Of a stretch of 64,000 bases of DNA, positions 18,219-28,298 are shown one piece after another; within the stretch, counting starts at the first letter, position 1; the number at the start of each line of letters is the position of its first letter. The stretch lies in NCBI GenBank assembly GCA_963790525.1, contig CAWBOV010000005.1, positions 124,001-188,000 on the forward strand, written 5' to 3'. The DNA is from CAWBOV01 sp963790525 (GTDB lineage: Bacteria; Actinomycetota; Actinomycetes; Mycobacteriales; Jatrophihabitantaceae). Position numbers and translations under genes: made by a program. The notes below the pieces were generated by a model, which saw nothing but the letters and a program-made list of their open reading frames with translations, searched no databases and was not told where the DNA came from.

Positions 18219-19387
18219 ACAGGCGTCAGCGTCAGGGCAGCACCGGCGCCGGAGACCGTCGACGAGAAGTGCGAATGCACCCGCGCGTCGACCGGATCGT
18301 CGGCCGGGTCGAGGTGCACGCTGACGTGGCGGTAGAGCGTGTCCCGCTGTGCGGGGATGCGCCCGGCGCTGCGGATCATGTCGATCAGTTCGGTGCGGTT
18401 CGAGCGGTGCCGGGCCCCGGCGGAGGAGACGACGTTCTCCTCCAGCATCACCGAGCCGAGGTCGTCGGCGCCGAAGTGCAGCGTCAGCATGCCGATGTCC
18501 TTGCCCGTCGTCAGCCACGAGCCCTGCAGATGGTTGACGTTGTCGAAGAACAGGCGCGCTACCGCGATCATGCGCAGGTACTCCAGCGAGGTCGCCTGGG
18601 TGCGCCCCTTGAGGTGGTTGTTCTCCGACTGGTACGTCCACGGGATGAACGAGCGGAAGCCGCCGGTGCGGTCCTGCACGTCGCGGATCATCCGCAGGTG
18701 CTCGATCCGCTCGGCGTTCGTCTCACCGGTGCCCATCATGAAGGTCGCCGTGGACTCCAGCCCGAGCCCGTGCGCGGTCTCCATCACTTCCAGCCACGTC
18801 TCCCCCGACTCCTTGAGCGGGGCGATGGCGGTCCGCGGGCGGGCCACCAGGATCTCCGCCCCGGCTCCGGCGAAGGAGTCCAGCCCGGCGGCCTTGAGCC
18901 GGCTGATCACGCTGGCGTAGTCCAGATTCGACGTCCGCGCGATGTGCACGACCTCCGAAGCGCCCAGCGAGTGAAGGGTCAGCTGCGGGAAGTCGCGCTT
19001 GATCGCGGCGAAGGTCTGCTCGTACCACTCCATCCCCAGTTCCGGGGAGTGACCGCCCTGCAGCATGATCTGGGTTGCCCCGAGATCGACCGCCTCGCCG
19101 CAGCGCCGCAGGATCTCCTCGAGCGGGTGCGTCCAGCCCTCGGCGTGATGGGGCGAGCGGTAGAAGGCGCAGAACTTGCACGCGGTGACGCACACGTTGG
19201 TGTAGTTGATGTTGCGATCGATGATGTAGGTCGCGATGTTGTCGGGGAAGCGCCGGCGGCGGACCGAGTCGGCGGCCCGGCCCAGGGCGTGCAGCGGGGC
19301 GTCGGTGTAGAGGCGGAGGGCCTCCTCCGGACTGATCCGGCCTCCGTCGGCGGCATGCTGCAGCAGGTCACTCATCGTCGCGGTCAC
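18209..19387 (-). CDS. mqnC: Cyclic dehypoxanthine futalosine synthase
   Basis: A radical-SAM enzyme that cyclises dehypoxanthine futalosine in the futalosine route to menaquinone. The cluster motif is VCVTACKFCAFYR (CxxxCxxC), within YIIDRNINYTNVC, the MqnC hallmark. Further MqnC blocks are TQIMLQGGHSPELGMEWYE, FIPWTYQSENNHLKG and GADDLGSVMLEENVVSSAG. 392 residues, normal. The start is GTG 19387; ATG 19375 is possible. It is divergent from the 5'-nucleotidase gene with only 46 bases between them. MqnE shares the fold but has the CRASCAYCSF motif, found at 30150, so the two are distinguishable. Confidence 0.93.
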   Translation of the reverse strand: MTATMSDLLQHAADGGRISPEEALRLYTDAPLHALGRAADSVRRRRFPDNIATYIIDRNINYTNVCVTACKFCAFYRSPHHAEGWTHPLEEILRRCGEAVDLGATQIMLQGGHSPELGMEWYEQTFAAIKRDFPQLTLHSLGASEVVHIARTSNLDYASVISRLKAAGLDSFAGAGAEILVARPRTAIAPLKESGETWLEVMETAHGLGLESTATFMMGTGETNAERIEHLRMIRDVQDRTGGFRSFIPWTYQSENNHLKGRTQATSLEYLRMIAVARLFFDNVNHLQGSWLTTGKDIGMLTLHFGADDLGSVMLEENVVSSAGARHRSNRTELIDMIRSAGRIPAQRDTLYRHVSVHLDPADDPVDARVHSHFSSTVSGAGAALTLTPVAG

Positions 19388-19433
19388 GAGGCCAGCGTAG
19401 TTGCCGCCCGAACCGACGGCTTAGCCTGGACAC

Positions 19434-21102
19434 GTGCGTGTGACGGTTCTCGGCACGACCGACCTGCACGGCCACGTCCGCAACTGGGACTACTACACCG
19501 GCGCCGAGTACGACGATGCCGCGCACGACGACGTCGGCCTGGCCAAGGTCGCGACCCTCGTCACCGCGATCCGCGCCGAGCGGGGGGCCGGATCGGTCGT
19601 GCTCCTCGACGCCGGTGACACCATCGAGGGCACTCCCCTGACCTATCGCTACGCCCGGATCGACGGCCGCGGCATCCACCCGATGGCCGCCGCGATGAAC
19701 GCGCTCGGCTACGACGCGGCGGCGCTGGGCAACCACGAGTTCAACTACGGCGTCGACCTGCTCCGGCGGTTCCAGGACCAGCTGGACTTCCCGCTGCTGG
19801 GTGCGAACGCCGTGACCTGGGACGGCGGGGAGCCCGCGTTCCCGCCGTTCGCGCTCGTCCCGCTCGAGGGCGGCGTCACGGTCGGCGTGCTCGGCCTCAC
19901 CAATCCCGGGATCGCCCTGTGGGACAAGGCGAATGTCGACGGCCGGCTGCGGTTCGGCGGCATCGTCGAGGAGGGCGCGCGCTGGGTGCCCCGGCTGCGC
20001 GCGGCCGGCGCCGATGTCGTCATCGTGGCCTGCCACTCGGGTGCGACTCCACGCACGTCGTCGGGCTCCGGCGGGTGGTCCTCCTCCTACGGCGACGCGC
20101 TGCCCTTCCCCGAGAACGCGGCGACGCTGCTGGCCGAGCAGGTCCCCGGGATCGACGTCATCCTGGTCGGGCACGCGCACGTGGAGATCGCCGAGCGGTT
20201 CGTCACCTGCGCCGCGACGGGTTCGCGGGTGCTTCTCACCGAACCGCTCCGATGGGGGATGCGCCTGTCCGTCATCGATCTCGACCTCGACCACGACGGC
20301 TCCCGCTGGCGCGTCCGCTCGGCCCACAGCGCGGTCCTGGCCACCCGGACGGTGGCCGAGGACGTCGGCGTCGCCGCGCTGATCGAGCCTCAGCACGCGG
20401 CCGCGGTCGCCTACGTCGGGACGGTCATCGGCACCTGCACCGCGGACGATGACCACCGCCGCGGCCGCATACGAGGACGTCCCGGCGCTGCGCATGATCA
20501 ATCACGTGCAGGCGGCGACGGTCGCGTCCGCGCTGGCCGGCGGCCCCTACGACGGGCTCCCCCTGCTCTCGCTGGCGGCGCCGTTCAGCCGCACCGCGGT
20601 GATCCCGGCGGGTCCGGTCAGCATCCGCGACGTCGCGGGGCTCTACCCGTTCGACAACACCCTGCTGGCGGTGGTCCTCACCGGCGCGCAGCTGCGCGAC
20701 TACCTGGAGTACTCCGCCGGGTACTTCACCGCCCCGCGCTCGCGGCCGGCCTACAACTACGACGTCGCCGCAGGGCACACCGCTGCACTGGCCTACACCA
20801 TCGACGCCACCGCGCGGGAGGGCTCCCGGATCCGGGGCCTGGCCTATGACGGCGCCCCGGTCGAACCGTCCGCGGAGTTCGTCGTCGCGACCAACAACTA
20901 CCGCCAGGCGGGCAGCGGCGGCTTCCCGCACATCGCCGCCGCGCCGGTGGTCCACGACGCGCAGCAGGAGATCCGCCAGGCGCTGATCGACTGGGTGACC
21001 GCCCGCGCCACGGTGTCACCCGAGGACTTCCCCGGGCCGCACTGGCGGGTCATCGGGAGGGGTGCCGCGGCGCCCCGCGGGGTCAGGCGCGGGACCGCTT
21101 GA
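19434..21102 (+). CDS. 5'-nucleotidase / 2',3'-cyclic phosphodiesterase family (one frameshift)
   Basis: A calcineurin-like metallophosphoesterase of the UshA/CpdB type. The N-terminal metal motifs are TTDLHGH, DAGDTIEGTPL, LGNHEFNYG and VGHAHVEIAE. The C-terminal substrate domain contains RMINHVQAATV, then LYPFDNTLLAVVLTGAQLRDYLE, and NNYRQAGSGGFPHI. One extra G near 20445 separates the domains; removing it gives TATMTTAAAAYEDVPALRM. The start is GTG 19434 (VRVTVLGTTDLHGH). There is no signal peptide, unlike many relatives, so it may be cytoplasmic. The 3' end overlaps the convergent lipase gene by 20 bases. Confidence 0.87.
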
Positions 21103-22051
21103 TGATCTCGAGCACGTCCTCGGCGGCCTGCGAGGCGGCGCTGTCGGCCACCGCGGAGACCCCACCGAGGCCGAAGTAGGAGTGGTTCAGCGTCGGGAAC
21201 TCCCGGCTGATGACGTCCACCCCCGCCGCGCGCAGGGCGTCCCCGTAGAAGTTCCCCTCGGTGCGCAGCACGTCCAGGGTGGCCGTGTGGATGACCGCCG
21301 GTGCGACGCCGTCGAGGTACTCCGCACGCATCGGCGAGACCCGCCAGTCGGTGGAGGAGGACCGCGAGACGTAGAGGTTGGCGAAGTTGACCATGCCCTC
21401 GAGCGTCAGACCGTAGCCGTGCTGGCTGGTCCGCCGCGACATGTACTTGGCGTTGATGTCGGGATCGACGTAGCGCCCCGCGACGTCGGTGACCGGGTAG
21501 AGCAGCAGCTGCGCGGCGAGCGGGGCGTGGGCGTCACGGCGCGCGATCGCCACGGAGGCGGCGAGCTGCCCGCCGGCGCTGTCCCCGGCGACGATCAGGG
21601 TGTCGGTGTCGCCACCCAGCTCGCCGAGGTGGTCGTGCACCCAGTCCGTCGCGGTGACGGCGTCGTCGAACGCCGCCGGGAACGGGTTCTCGGGGGCGAG
21701 GCGGTACCCGACGGACACCACGACCGCGTCGGTCTGCATGCAGATCCGGCGGGCGTGCCCGAGGTGGGTGTCGATGTCACCGATGCTCCATCCGCCGCCG
21801 TGGAAGTAGACGATCGTGGGCTTGGCGTGGTCCCCCGGCGAGCGCAGCACCCGGATCGGGATCGCGCCGTGGTCGGCAGGGACCTCCCCGTCGACCTCCG
21901 ACGCCGGCATCATGGCCGGGCTCATCTGCGCGAGGGCCAGCGCGTTGCGGGCGCGGGACTCCTCGCGGGCCACGGCGACGGTCGTCGGCTCGCTGTTTCC
22001 GGACGTGCGGACCATCCAGTCGGCGAGCGCGGGGTCCAGGGAGTTGCTCAT
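21083..22051 (-). CDS. Alpha/beta hydrolase, hormone-sensitive-lipase family
   Basis: An esterase or lipase of 322 residues. It has the oxyanion motif VYFHGGGWSIGD, the nucleophile elbow VAGDSAGGQLAAS, the acid region TLDVLRTEG and the catalytic His in LNHSYFGL. These are the defining HSL-family features (LipN/LipH-like in mycobacteria). There is no signal peptide, so it probably acts in the cytoplasm on short acyl esters; the substrate is unknown. ATG 22051 is the only good start. Confidence 0.9.
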   Translation of the reverse strand: MSNSLDPALADWMVRTSGNSEPTTVAVAREESRARNALALAQMSPAMMPASEVDGEVPADHGAIPIRVLRSPGDHAKPTIVYFHGGGWSIGDIDTHLGHARRICMQTDAVVVSVGYRLAPENPFPAAFDDAVTATDWVHDHLGELGGDTDTLIVAGDSAGGQLAASVAIARRDAHAPLAAQLLLYPVTDVAGRYVDPDINAKYMSRRTSQHGYGLTLEGMVNFANLYVSRSSSTDWRVSPMRAEYLDGVAPAVIHTATLDVLRTEGNFYGDALRAAGVDVISREFPTLNHSYFGLGGVSAVADSAASQAAEDVLEIIKRSRA

Positions 22052-22118
22052 CGCCTAAGAATGTCACGCGACCGGGACACGTCCAGCGCGGATCGGCGGT
22101 GATACCCACCTCATCGCC

Positions 22119-22156
22119 CGATCAGCCGAGCCGATCGGCCGGGTCGATCAGCCGAG
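22119..22156. repeat. Direct repeat around the L,D-transpeptidase stop
   Basis: The 12-mer CGATCAGCCGAG occurs at 22119-22130 and 22145-22156, with a related CCGATCGGCCG between. The second copy contains the TGA of the L,D-transpeptidase gene (TCA at 22148-22150), so the end of that gene is echoed downstream. Confidence 0.75.
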
Positions 22157-22816
22157 GATCTTCCAGGCCGCGGCGCCGACCCCGATGGAGATCACCGGGT
22201 GTGCCGGTGGATTGAGCCACCGCATGATGTAGGTGATCTGGGCCGACGCGGTGGCCACGCAGCCTGCTGTCGGCCGGTGATCGGTGACGTGCAGGAAGAA
22301 CCCGGATCCCGCGCCGGGCGTGCGCGCGCTGGTGTTGTAGTTGATCACTACCGCGTGGGCGTAGACGTACCCGGCGTAGTAGAGGTTCTCGGAGTCGCCA
22401 CCCGGCGAGGAGCTCCGCACGACGTGGGTGTTGTAGGTCGGGCTGGCCGGGTTCTCGTCCCACCAGTCGCGCACCCCGGCCCGGAAGAACGGCATCTTCG
22501 TGCCGTCGTCGGCCTGGTTGCCGAAGGTCTGGGTGAGCGAGTAGACCCCGGACGGCGTGCGCGAGAGCCCCTCGCGGGTGGCGCCGACGCCCTGGCTGCC
22601 GATCCAGGCCTTCCACGGCCCGGCGATGTGGGCGTGGGTGCCGTTCGAGCGCACGACCCAGAGATCCAGCTGCGCGTACTGCGAGGAGCTGGTTGCCGCC
22701 CGCACGGTGATGACCTGCTTGGAGGGGGCGGTCGCGGCGCCGGCGGGCGGGGTCGGGACCAGGGCGAGACCGGCCGCGAGGACAGCGCCGAGGACCACGG
22801 CGAGGATCTTCTTCAT
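22148..22816 (-). CDS. Secreted L,D-transpeptidase (YkuD-like) family protein
   Basis: The signal peptide MKKILAVVLGAVLAAGLALV ends near PPAGAA. The mature part has the catalytic block FFLHVTDHRPTAGCVATA with the His and Cys of the L,D-transpeptidase/YkuD-like family, and upstream TPSGVYSLTQTFG typical of the fold. 222 residues. These enzymes form 3-3 peptidoglycan cross-links or attach proteins to the wall; here the substrate is not known. The start is ATG 22816; a longer frame lacks a signal sequence. Confidence 0.85.
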   Translation of the reverse strand: MKKILAVVLGAVLAAGLALVPTPPAGAATAPSKQVITVRAATSSSQYAQLDLWVVRSNGTHAHIAGPWKAWIGSQGVGATREGLSRTPSGVYSLTQTFGNQADDGTKMPFFRAGVRDWWDENPASPTYNTHVVRSSSPGGDSENLYYAGYVYAHAVVINYNTSARTPGAGSGFFLHVTDHRPTAGCVATASAQITYIMRWLNPPAHPVISIGVGAAAWKILG

Positions 22817-22895
22817 GCGTCGATGATCGCCCTTGTGCTCGTCACTCGCAGCACATGAGTCCCACCCGTCACACATCGGGCAGGCGGAATCCAGG

Positions 22896-23758
22896 TCATA
22901 CCGGTGCGAAAGCCGGAGTCACCGGGCTTGCGATCGCGCCCGCCAGCGCCGCGCGGCGGGCGAACTCGACCAATGCCGTCGACCTGGCGCGGGCCGAGGG
23001 AGAAGTCCAGCGTGCGGAAGTAGGTTGGCCAAGGTCGGCGGCGTCGAAGTTCTCCCAGCGCGCGGCCTGCGCCGCGACCTCGTCGACGTGTTCGAGTGCG
23101 GCGTCGCGGCTGGCCACGAAGGCGGCGTGGACGTCCTTGACCAGGCCCGGGTGGTGCTGCGCGAACTCGCGGCGCGCCGCCCACACCGCGAACACCATCG
23201 GGCGGCCGGTCCAGTCCCGCCAGGCCGGCCCCGAGGTCGTGGACGGCCAACCCGCGTCCAGCCCGTGCCGAGCGAGCACCAACGTCGTAGGTGGCGCGGA
23301 GGGCCGGGTCACCGATGAGCACCGCGGCGTCCGCTTCGAGCAGCATCGGAGGTCAGATCCGGCGGGCAGACGAAGTAGTCGGGGCGGACGCCGTGCACCT
23401 CGGCCAGCCACATCCGCGCCAGCAGCACCGACGTCCGCGACGTCGAACCCAGCGCCACCCGGCGCCCGTCCAGGTCGCCAGCGGCACCTGCGAGACCAGG
23501 TTGACCGACAGCACCGGCCCGTCCGAGCCGACCGCGATATCGGGCAGGAGCACGCAGGTCGTCGGCATGGCGGAGGTACTCGACCAGCGAGATCGGGCCG
23601 ATGTCGAGGTCGCCCCGCGACGAGCAGGTCGTTCAGCCGGTCGGGGGTGTCCTTGGTCAGCTCGACGTCGAGCAGCGCGCCCGAATGCACCAGCCCCCAG
23701 TAGATCGGCAGGCAGTTGAGGAACTGGATGTGCCCGACGCGGGGCTTGCTGATCGAGG
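22896..23758 (-). CDS. mqnA: Chorismate dehydratase, futalosine pathway (frameshifted)
   Basis: MqnA converts chorismate to 3-enolpyruvylbenzoate, the first step of the futalosine route. Recognisable pieces in order: KPRVGHIQFLNCLPIYWG, LTKDTPDRLNDLLVA, GPISLVEYLRHA, LLPDIAVGSDGPVLSVNLVS, ADAAVLIGDPALRATYDVG, and at the end FRTLDFSLGPRQVDG joined to LVEFARRAALAGAIASPV, stopping at the TGA at 22896. These lie in all three frames, needing at least five indels. The start and the border with the NDH-2 gene cannot be fixed. About 285 residues, the family norm. Confidence 0.82.
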
Positions 23759-25122
23759 CTGGCCTGCTCGCGTCCCGGAGGGTCCGGCGGCGGCGCGGCG
23801 GAGCCTGGCGCTCGGCGTTCGCGCGTCGGCGGCCTGGGATAGGCCCCGCTGCGCTGGGAGCGGCCGTTGCCGATGAAGCTGATCGCCCAGTGCAGCAGGG
23901 TCGTGACGCGGTTCTTGAACCCGACCAGGTAGAAGATGTGCACGCCCAGCCACAGCATCCACGCGATGAAGCCGCGAGAACCGGAACGGCCCGATGCTGG
24001 CCACCGCGCTGAACCGCGAGATGGTGGCCATGCTGCCCTTGTCGAAGTAGCGTGAACGGCCCCTTCGGCTCGCGCCCGTGGATGCGCCGGTTGATCGGCT
24101 CGGCCGCGTACTCCGAACCGCTGCATCGCCACCTGGGACACGCCCGGGTAGTGGTTGAGCGACGCCATGTCGCCGATGACGTACACCTCGGGATGCCCGG
24201 GCAGCGTCAGGTCGGGACGCACCTCGACCCGGCCGGCGCGATCGACCGCCGCGCCGCTCTGCTCCCCGAGCTGCTTGCCCAGCGCGGACGCCGCGCACGC
24301 CGGCGGCCCACACGATCGTGCGGGTGTTGATGCGGGCTCGGGTGACCCTGGTCGTCGATCAGGTCGAGCCGCGGTCATCGACGTTGGTGACCTTGCCGTT
24401 GAGCCAGACCTCGACGCCCGAGCTTCTGCAGCTGGTCGGTGGCCGCGGGAGCGAGATCTTGTTGCCGAACGAGCCCAGCACCGCGTCGGCCGCGTCCAGC
24501 AGGATGATGTGCGCGTCGGCCGGGTTGATCGAGCGGAAGTTGCCCTTGAGCGTGCGGCGCGACGCTTCGGACAGCTGGCCGGCCATCTCCACCCCGGTGG
24601 GCCCGGCGCCGACGACCACGAAGGTCATCCACTCCTTGCGCAGCGCGGGATCGTGCTCCAGTTCGGCCGCCTCGAACGCGCCGAAGATCCGGGCCCGCTG
24701 CTCCAGCGCGTCGTCGATGCTCTTGAGCCCGGGCGCGTACTTCGCGAACTCGGGGTGGCCGAAGTACGAACTGTCCGCGCCGGCGGCGACGATCAGGCTG
24801 TCGTAGGGCGTCACCGTCGTCATGCCCGCCGCGCCCGAGGTGACGGTGTGCGCGGCCAGGTCGATGTGTGGTCACCTCGCCCAGCAGCACCGTGAGGTTG
24901 CGACTGCTTGCGCAGCACCTCGCGGGTGGCCGGCGCGATCTCGCCCTCGGACAGGATTCCGGTGGCCACCTGGTACAGCAGGGGCTGGAACAGATGGTGG
25001 TTGACGCGGCTGATCATCGTCACGTCCACGTCGACGCTCTTGAGGTGCTTGGCGGCGAAAAGGCCACCGAACCCCGACCCGATGATCACGACGTGATGGC
25101 GACGGCCGACCGTGGAAGTCAT
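23759..25122 (-). CDS. ndh: Type II NADH dehydrogenase (frameshifted)
   Basis: NDH-2 is a single-subunit FAD enzyme at the membrane that passes electrons from NADH to menaquinone without pumping protons. ATG 25122 opens MTSTVGRRHHVVIIGSGFGG (FAD-binding GxGxxG). Then come LFQPLLYQVATGILSEGEIA, MTFVVVGAGPTGVEMAGQL (NADH-binding), PGHPEVYVIGDMASLNHYPG, and the amphipathic C-terminal FIAWMLWLGVHIFYLVGFKN. At least four indels separate the pieces. The stop is not resolvable; the gene probably ends within 23740-23770, next to mqnA. Confidence 0.85.
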
Positions 25123-25247
25123 GCGTTCACTGTAGGGAGCCCGGGTTTCCCCGCCGACCATGGCCGCTTTTGTCTCCGAATGAACCGGTGGCGCTCAAAC
25201 GCGCGCGGTCACCTGTGTTTGCGCCCGCGATCGGATAGGCTCACCGC

Positions 25248-26031
25248 GTGGGAGCTGACGATTTCGACGCTGGCCGCCGACCTGGTCACCGACGCGGGCC
25301 GGCTGGCCGCGCAGATGCTGGCCGGGGGGCTGACGGCCAAGCGCAAATCGTCGGTCTCCGACCTGGTCACCGCCGCCGACCACTCGGCCGAGGAGCTGGT
25401 CGTCGCCCGGCTGCGGAGCCGAGCGCCCGGCCGACGGCATCGTGGGCGAGGAGGGCACGAATCACGCCGTGGCCGCCGAGAACGCTGGGCGGACCTGGTT
25501 CGTCGACCCGGTGGACGGCACCTACAACTTCGCCGTTCGGCCTCAGCGCCTGGTGCTCGGCGCTGGCTCTGCGCGACGACGACGGCCTCGTGCTCGGCGC
25601 GGTGTACGAACCGGTCACCGATCTGCTCTGGCTCGGCGGCCGCGACCGTCCCACCACCTGCAACAAGGCACGCCGGTCGACGCCGTTGGTCAACCAGCCG
25701 CTGTCGCACTGCTCGCTGACGACCTACCTGCACCCCACGTCGCATCCCGCAACGCCCACCTGCGCGAGCCGTTGCTGCGGGTCATGCCGGCGGCGGCGAC
25801 GGTGCGGATGCTCGGATCGCGGTTCGGTCGAGCTCGCCTCCATCGCCGGTGGCCGGCTGGGTGCCTACGTGCAGAACGACTGCCTGGACTGGGACTGGTT
25901 ACCCCGGCGCCGCACTGGTCGAGGCCGCCGGCGGCGTCACCGAACTGGTCCCCTACCAGGGCCATCTCTGGCACCTGGCGGGCAACCGGCAGGTCGTGGC
26001 CGACATGAAGGCCGCCCTCACCGGGAGCTGA
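25248..26031 (+). CDS. Inositol monophosphatase family protein (frameshifted)
   Basis: A Mg-dependent sugar-phosphate phosphatase of the IMPase/histidinol-phosphatase superfamily. The motifs are in order but in different frames: SDLVTAADHSAEELVVARL, GEEGTNHAV, the metal site FVDPVDGTYNFAV, LALRDDDGLVLGAVYEPVTD, GGRLGAYVQNDCLDWDW and GAALVEAAGGVTELVPYQGH. GTG 25248 is the likely start and the TGA at 26029-26031 the stop. Four or more one-base indels are required. Which substrate it uses (inositol, histidinol or adenosine phosphates) cannot be decided. Confidence 0.82.
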
Positions 26032-26078
26032 ACCCGGCGCGGCGGGCGTTGTGATCTCAGTTTCATCGGCCCCGAAAC

Positions 26079-26138
26079 CGGAGTGCGTGCTCCGCTATGT
26101 CGGCTACCGTCTAGGCACTATGCGGAGTCACAGCTCCG
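26079..26138. promoter_or_regulatory. Twin palindromes CGGAG-N6-CTCCG, candidate TetR operators
   Basis: Two palindromes with identical arms lie upstream of the MFS-TetR gene pair: 26079-26094 (CGGAGTGCGTGCTCCG) and 26123-26138 (CGGAGTCACAGCTCCG). Their centres are 44 bases apart and the second ends 30 bases before the MFS start codon. The arrangement suits a local TetR dimer controlling its own operon. Confidence 0.7.
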
Positions 26139-26168
26139 TTTGAGCCACGGACCGAGGAGTTCCATCCG

Positions 26169-27647
26169 ATGCCTGCTGCCGACGACACGCGGTCGCGCTA
26201 CCAGCTCACCTTCATCGTGCTGGCGATCGGCAACAGCGCCTTCGCGTTGCTGCAGTCGATGGTCTCCCCGGTCCTGCCGCTGCTCGAGCACGATCTGCAC
26301 ACCAGCCAGAACACGGTGACGTGGGTACTCACGGCCTACCTGCTCTCGGCGTCGGTCTTCACGCCCATCCTCGGCCGCATCGGGGACATGGTCGGTAAGG
26401 AGAAGATGTTCATCGCCGTGCTGGTGGCGCTGGCCGTCGGCTCCGTGCTCGCCGCGCTCGCCACGTCGATCGGCGTGATGATCGTCGCCCGGGTGATCCA
26501 GGGCATCGGCGGCGGCGTCATCCCGCTGTCGTTCGGGATCATCAGGGACGAGTTCCCGCGGCAGAAGGTGCCCGGCGCCGTCGGGTTCATCGCCGCCCTG
26601 CTCGCCGCGGGCGGCGGGCTCGGCCTGGTCCTCGCCGGGCCGATCGTCAACACCCTCGACTACCACTGGCTGTTCTGGATCCCCGGCGTCATCGTCGCCG
26701 CCACCGCGATCGCCACGCACTTCGTCATCCCGGAGTCACCGGTGCGGACGCCGGGACGGATCAACTGGTCGGCCGCGATCCTGCTGTCGGCGTGGCTCGT
26801 CGCCCTGCTGCTCGCCGTCAGCGAGGCGCCCACGTGGGGCTGGGGATCGCCCAAGGTGATCGGTCTCATCCTCGCGGCGATCGTCCTCGCCGCAGGCTGG
26901 ATCGCCGTGGAGCTGCGCTCGGACTCACCGCTGATCGACATGCGGATGATGCGCATCCCCGCCGTCTGGACGACCAACCTCGCCGCCCTCCTCTTCGGCG
27001 CCGCCATGTACACGATCTTCGCGTTCCTGCCGGAGTTCCTGCAGACACCCAAGATCGCCGGCTACGGGTTCGGCGCGAGCATCACCGAGTCCGGCCTGAT
27101 CGTGCTGCCCATGTCGGCGGCGATGTTCGTGTGCGGAACCGCCTCGGGGTCGCTGTCCAAGCGCTACGGCGCCAAGTCGGTGCTGGTCGCCGGAACGGCC
27201 GTCAGCGTCGTGCCCTACTTCATGATGGCGTTCGCGCACTCGGCGATCTGGGAGTTCCTCGTCGCCATGGTCCTGCTCGGCAGTGGCTTCGGGCTCGCCT
27301 ACTCCGCGATGTCGGCGATCATCGTGAGCGCGGTGCCGTCGCACCAGACCGGCGTCGCCAGCGGGATGAACGCCAACATCCGCACGATCGGCGGCGCGAT
27401 CGGCGCCGCGATCATGGCGAGCATCGTGACGTCGACCCTCCAGGCGAACGGGCTGCCGGCGCAGTCCGGTTACACGATCGGCTTCGCGATGCTGGCCGGG
27501 GCGCTGATCCTGGCGGTGGGGGCGGCACTGCTCATCCCCAGCCTCAGCCCGCACCTGGACGCCCACCAGCTCGAGCAGAGCGAGATGTCGCATCCGGAAC
27601 TGGCGATCATCGCCGCGGGGACGCTCGTCGGCGACGAGTCGGAGTAG
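26169..27647 (+). CDS. MFS drug-efflux transporter, DHA2 (14-TM) type
   Basis: A 492-residue proton-driven exporter. The DHA2 motif A GRIGDMVGKEKMF follows helix 2, motif C-like GAVGFIAALLAAGGGLGL is present, and hydrophobic segments continue to about residue 460. The start is ATG 26169 with an AGGAG-type ribosome site (GAGGAGTTCCATCCG). The TetR gene begins three bases after its stop, so the two form an operon. Export of a toxic compound under TetR control is the likely role; the substrate is unknown. Confidence 0.9.
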   Translation: MPAADDTRSRYQLTFIVLAIGNSAFALLQSMVSPVLPLLEHDLHTSQNTVTWVLTAYLLSASVFTPILGRIGDMVGKEKMFIAVLVALAVGSVLAALATSIGVMIVARVIQGIGGGVIPLSFGIIRDEFPRQKVPGAVGFIAALLAAGGGLGLVLAGPIVNTLDYHWLFWIPGVIVAATAIATHFVIPESPVRTPGRINWSAAILLSAWLVALLLAVSEAPTWGWGSPKVIGLILAAIVLAAGWIAVELRSDSPLIDMRMMRIPAVWTTNLAALLFGAAMYTIFAFLPEFLQTPKIAGYGFGASITESGLIVLPMSAAMFVCGTASGSLSKRYGAKSVLVAGTAVSVVPYFMMAFAHSAIWEFLVAMVLLGSGFGLAYSAMSAIIVSAVPSHQTGVASGMNANIRTIGGAIGAAIMASIVTSTLQANGLPAQSGYTIGFAMLAGALILAVGAALLIPSLSPHLDAHQLEQSEMSHPELAIIAAGTLVGDESE

Positions 27648-27650
27648 CCC

Positions 27651-28298
27651 ATGACCGCCGACACCGTCGACACCAAGCCGCTGCGCCGCGACGCCGCGGA
27701 GAACCGGGAACGGCTGCTCGACGCCGCCAACCAGGTCTTCTCCAGCGCGGGCATCCACGGCACCGTCGAGGAGGTGGCCCGCGTCGCCGGCGTGGGGATG
27801 GGCACGCTCTACCGGCGCTTCCCCACCAAGCAGGCGCTCATCGACGAACTCGTCGGCGGGCTGCGCCGCGACCTGCTCGCGCTCGGGCGCAGCGCGAAGG
27901 AGCGCACCGACGGCACCGGGCTGGAGAGCCTGCTGGTCGGCGCCGCGGCACTGCAGGCCTCCGACCGCGGGTGCGTCAGCCAGCTCTGGAACCACTCCGA
28001 GATCGGGCTGGACGCGATGCAGGAGTTCCGGCGGGTGATCGCCGAACTGCTCGCCGACGCCCAGGCGGCCGGCCGCATCCGCGCCGACCTCACCGCCACC
28101 GACATCTCGCTGGCGCTGTGGTCCGTGCGCGGCGTGATCTCGACGACGCGGGCCGTCGCGCCGCACGCGTGGCGCCGTCATCTGGAACTGCTGATCGCGG
28201 GGATGCGACCGGCTGGAACGCACGAACCGCTGCGGGAGAAGGCCCTGACCGCCGCGCAGGCCGCGAGCGTGACGAAGGCGATCCGCCCGCCGGACTAG
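27651..28298 (+). CDS. TetR-family transcriptional regulator
   Basis: The N-terminal helix-turn-helix reads RERLLDAANQVFSSAGIHG then TVEEVARVAGVGMGTLYRRF and PTKQALIDELV, the TetR consensus. The C-terminal part is a helical ligand-binding domain with GMRPAGTHEPLREKAL near the end. 215 residues. It starts three bases after the MFS gene and very likely represses that operon through the twin palindromes at 26079-26138. Its 3' end overlaps the convergent DUF1707 gene by four bases. Confidence 0.92.
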   Translation: MTADTVDTKPLRRDAAENRERLLDAANQVFSSAGIHGTVEEVARVAGVGMGTLYRRFPTKQALIDELVGGLRRDLLALGRSAKERTDGTGLESLLVGAAALQASDRGCVSQLWNHSEIGLDAMQEFRRVIAELLADAQAAGRIRADLTATDISLALWSVRGVISTTRAVAPHAWRRHLELLIAGMRPAGTHEPLREKALTAAQAASVTKAIRPPD

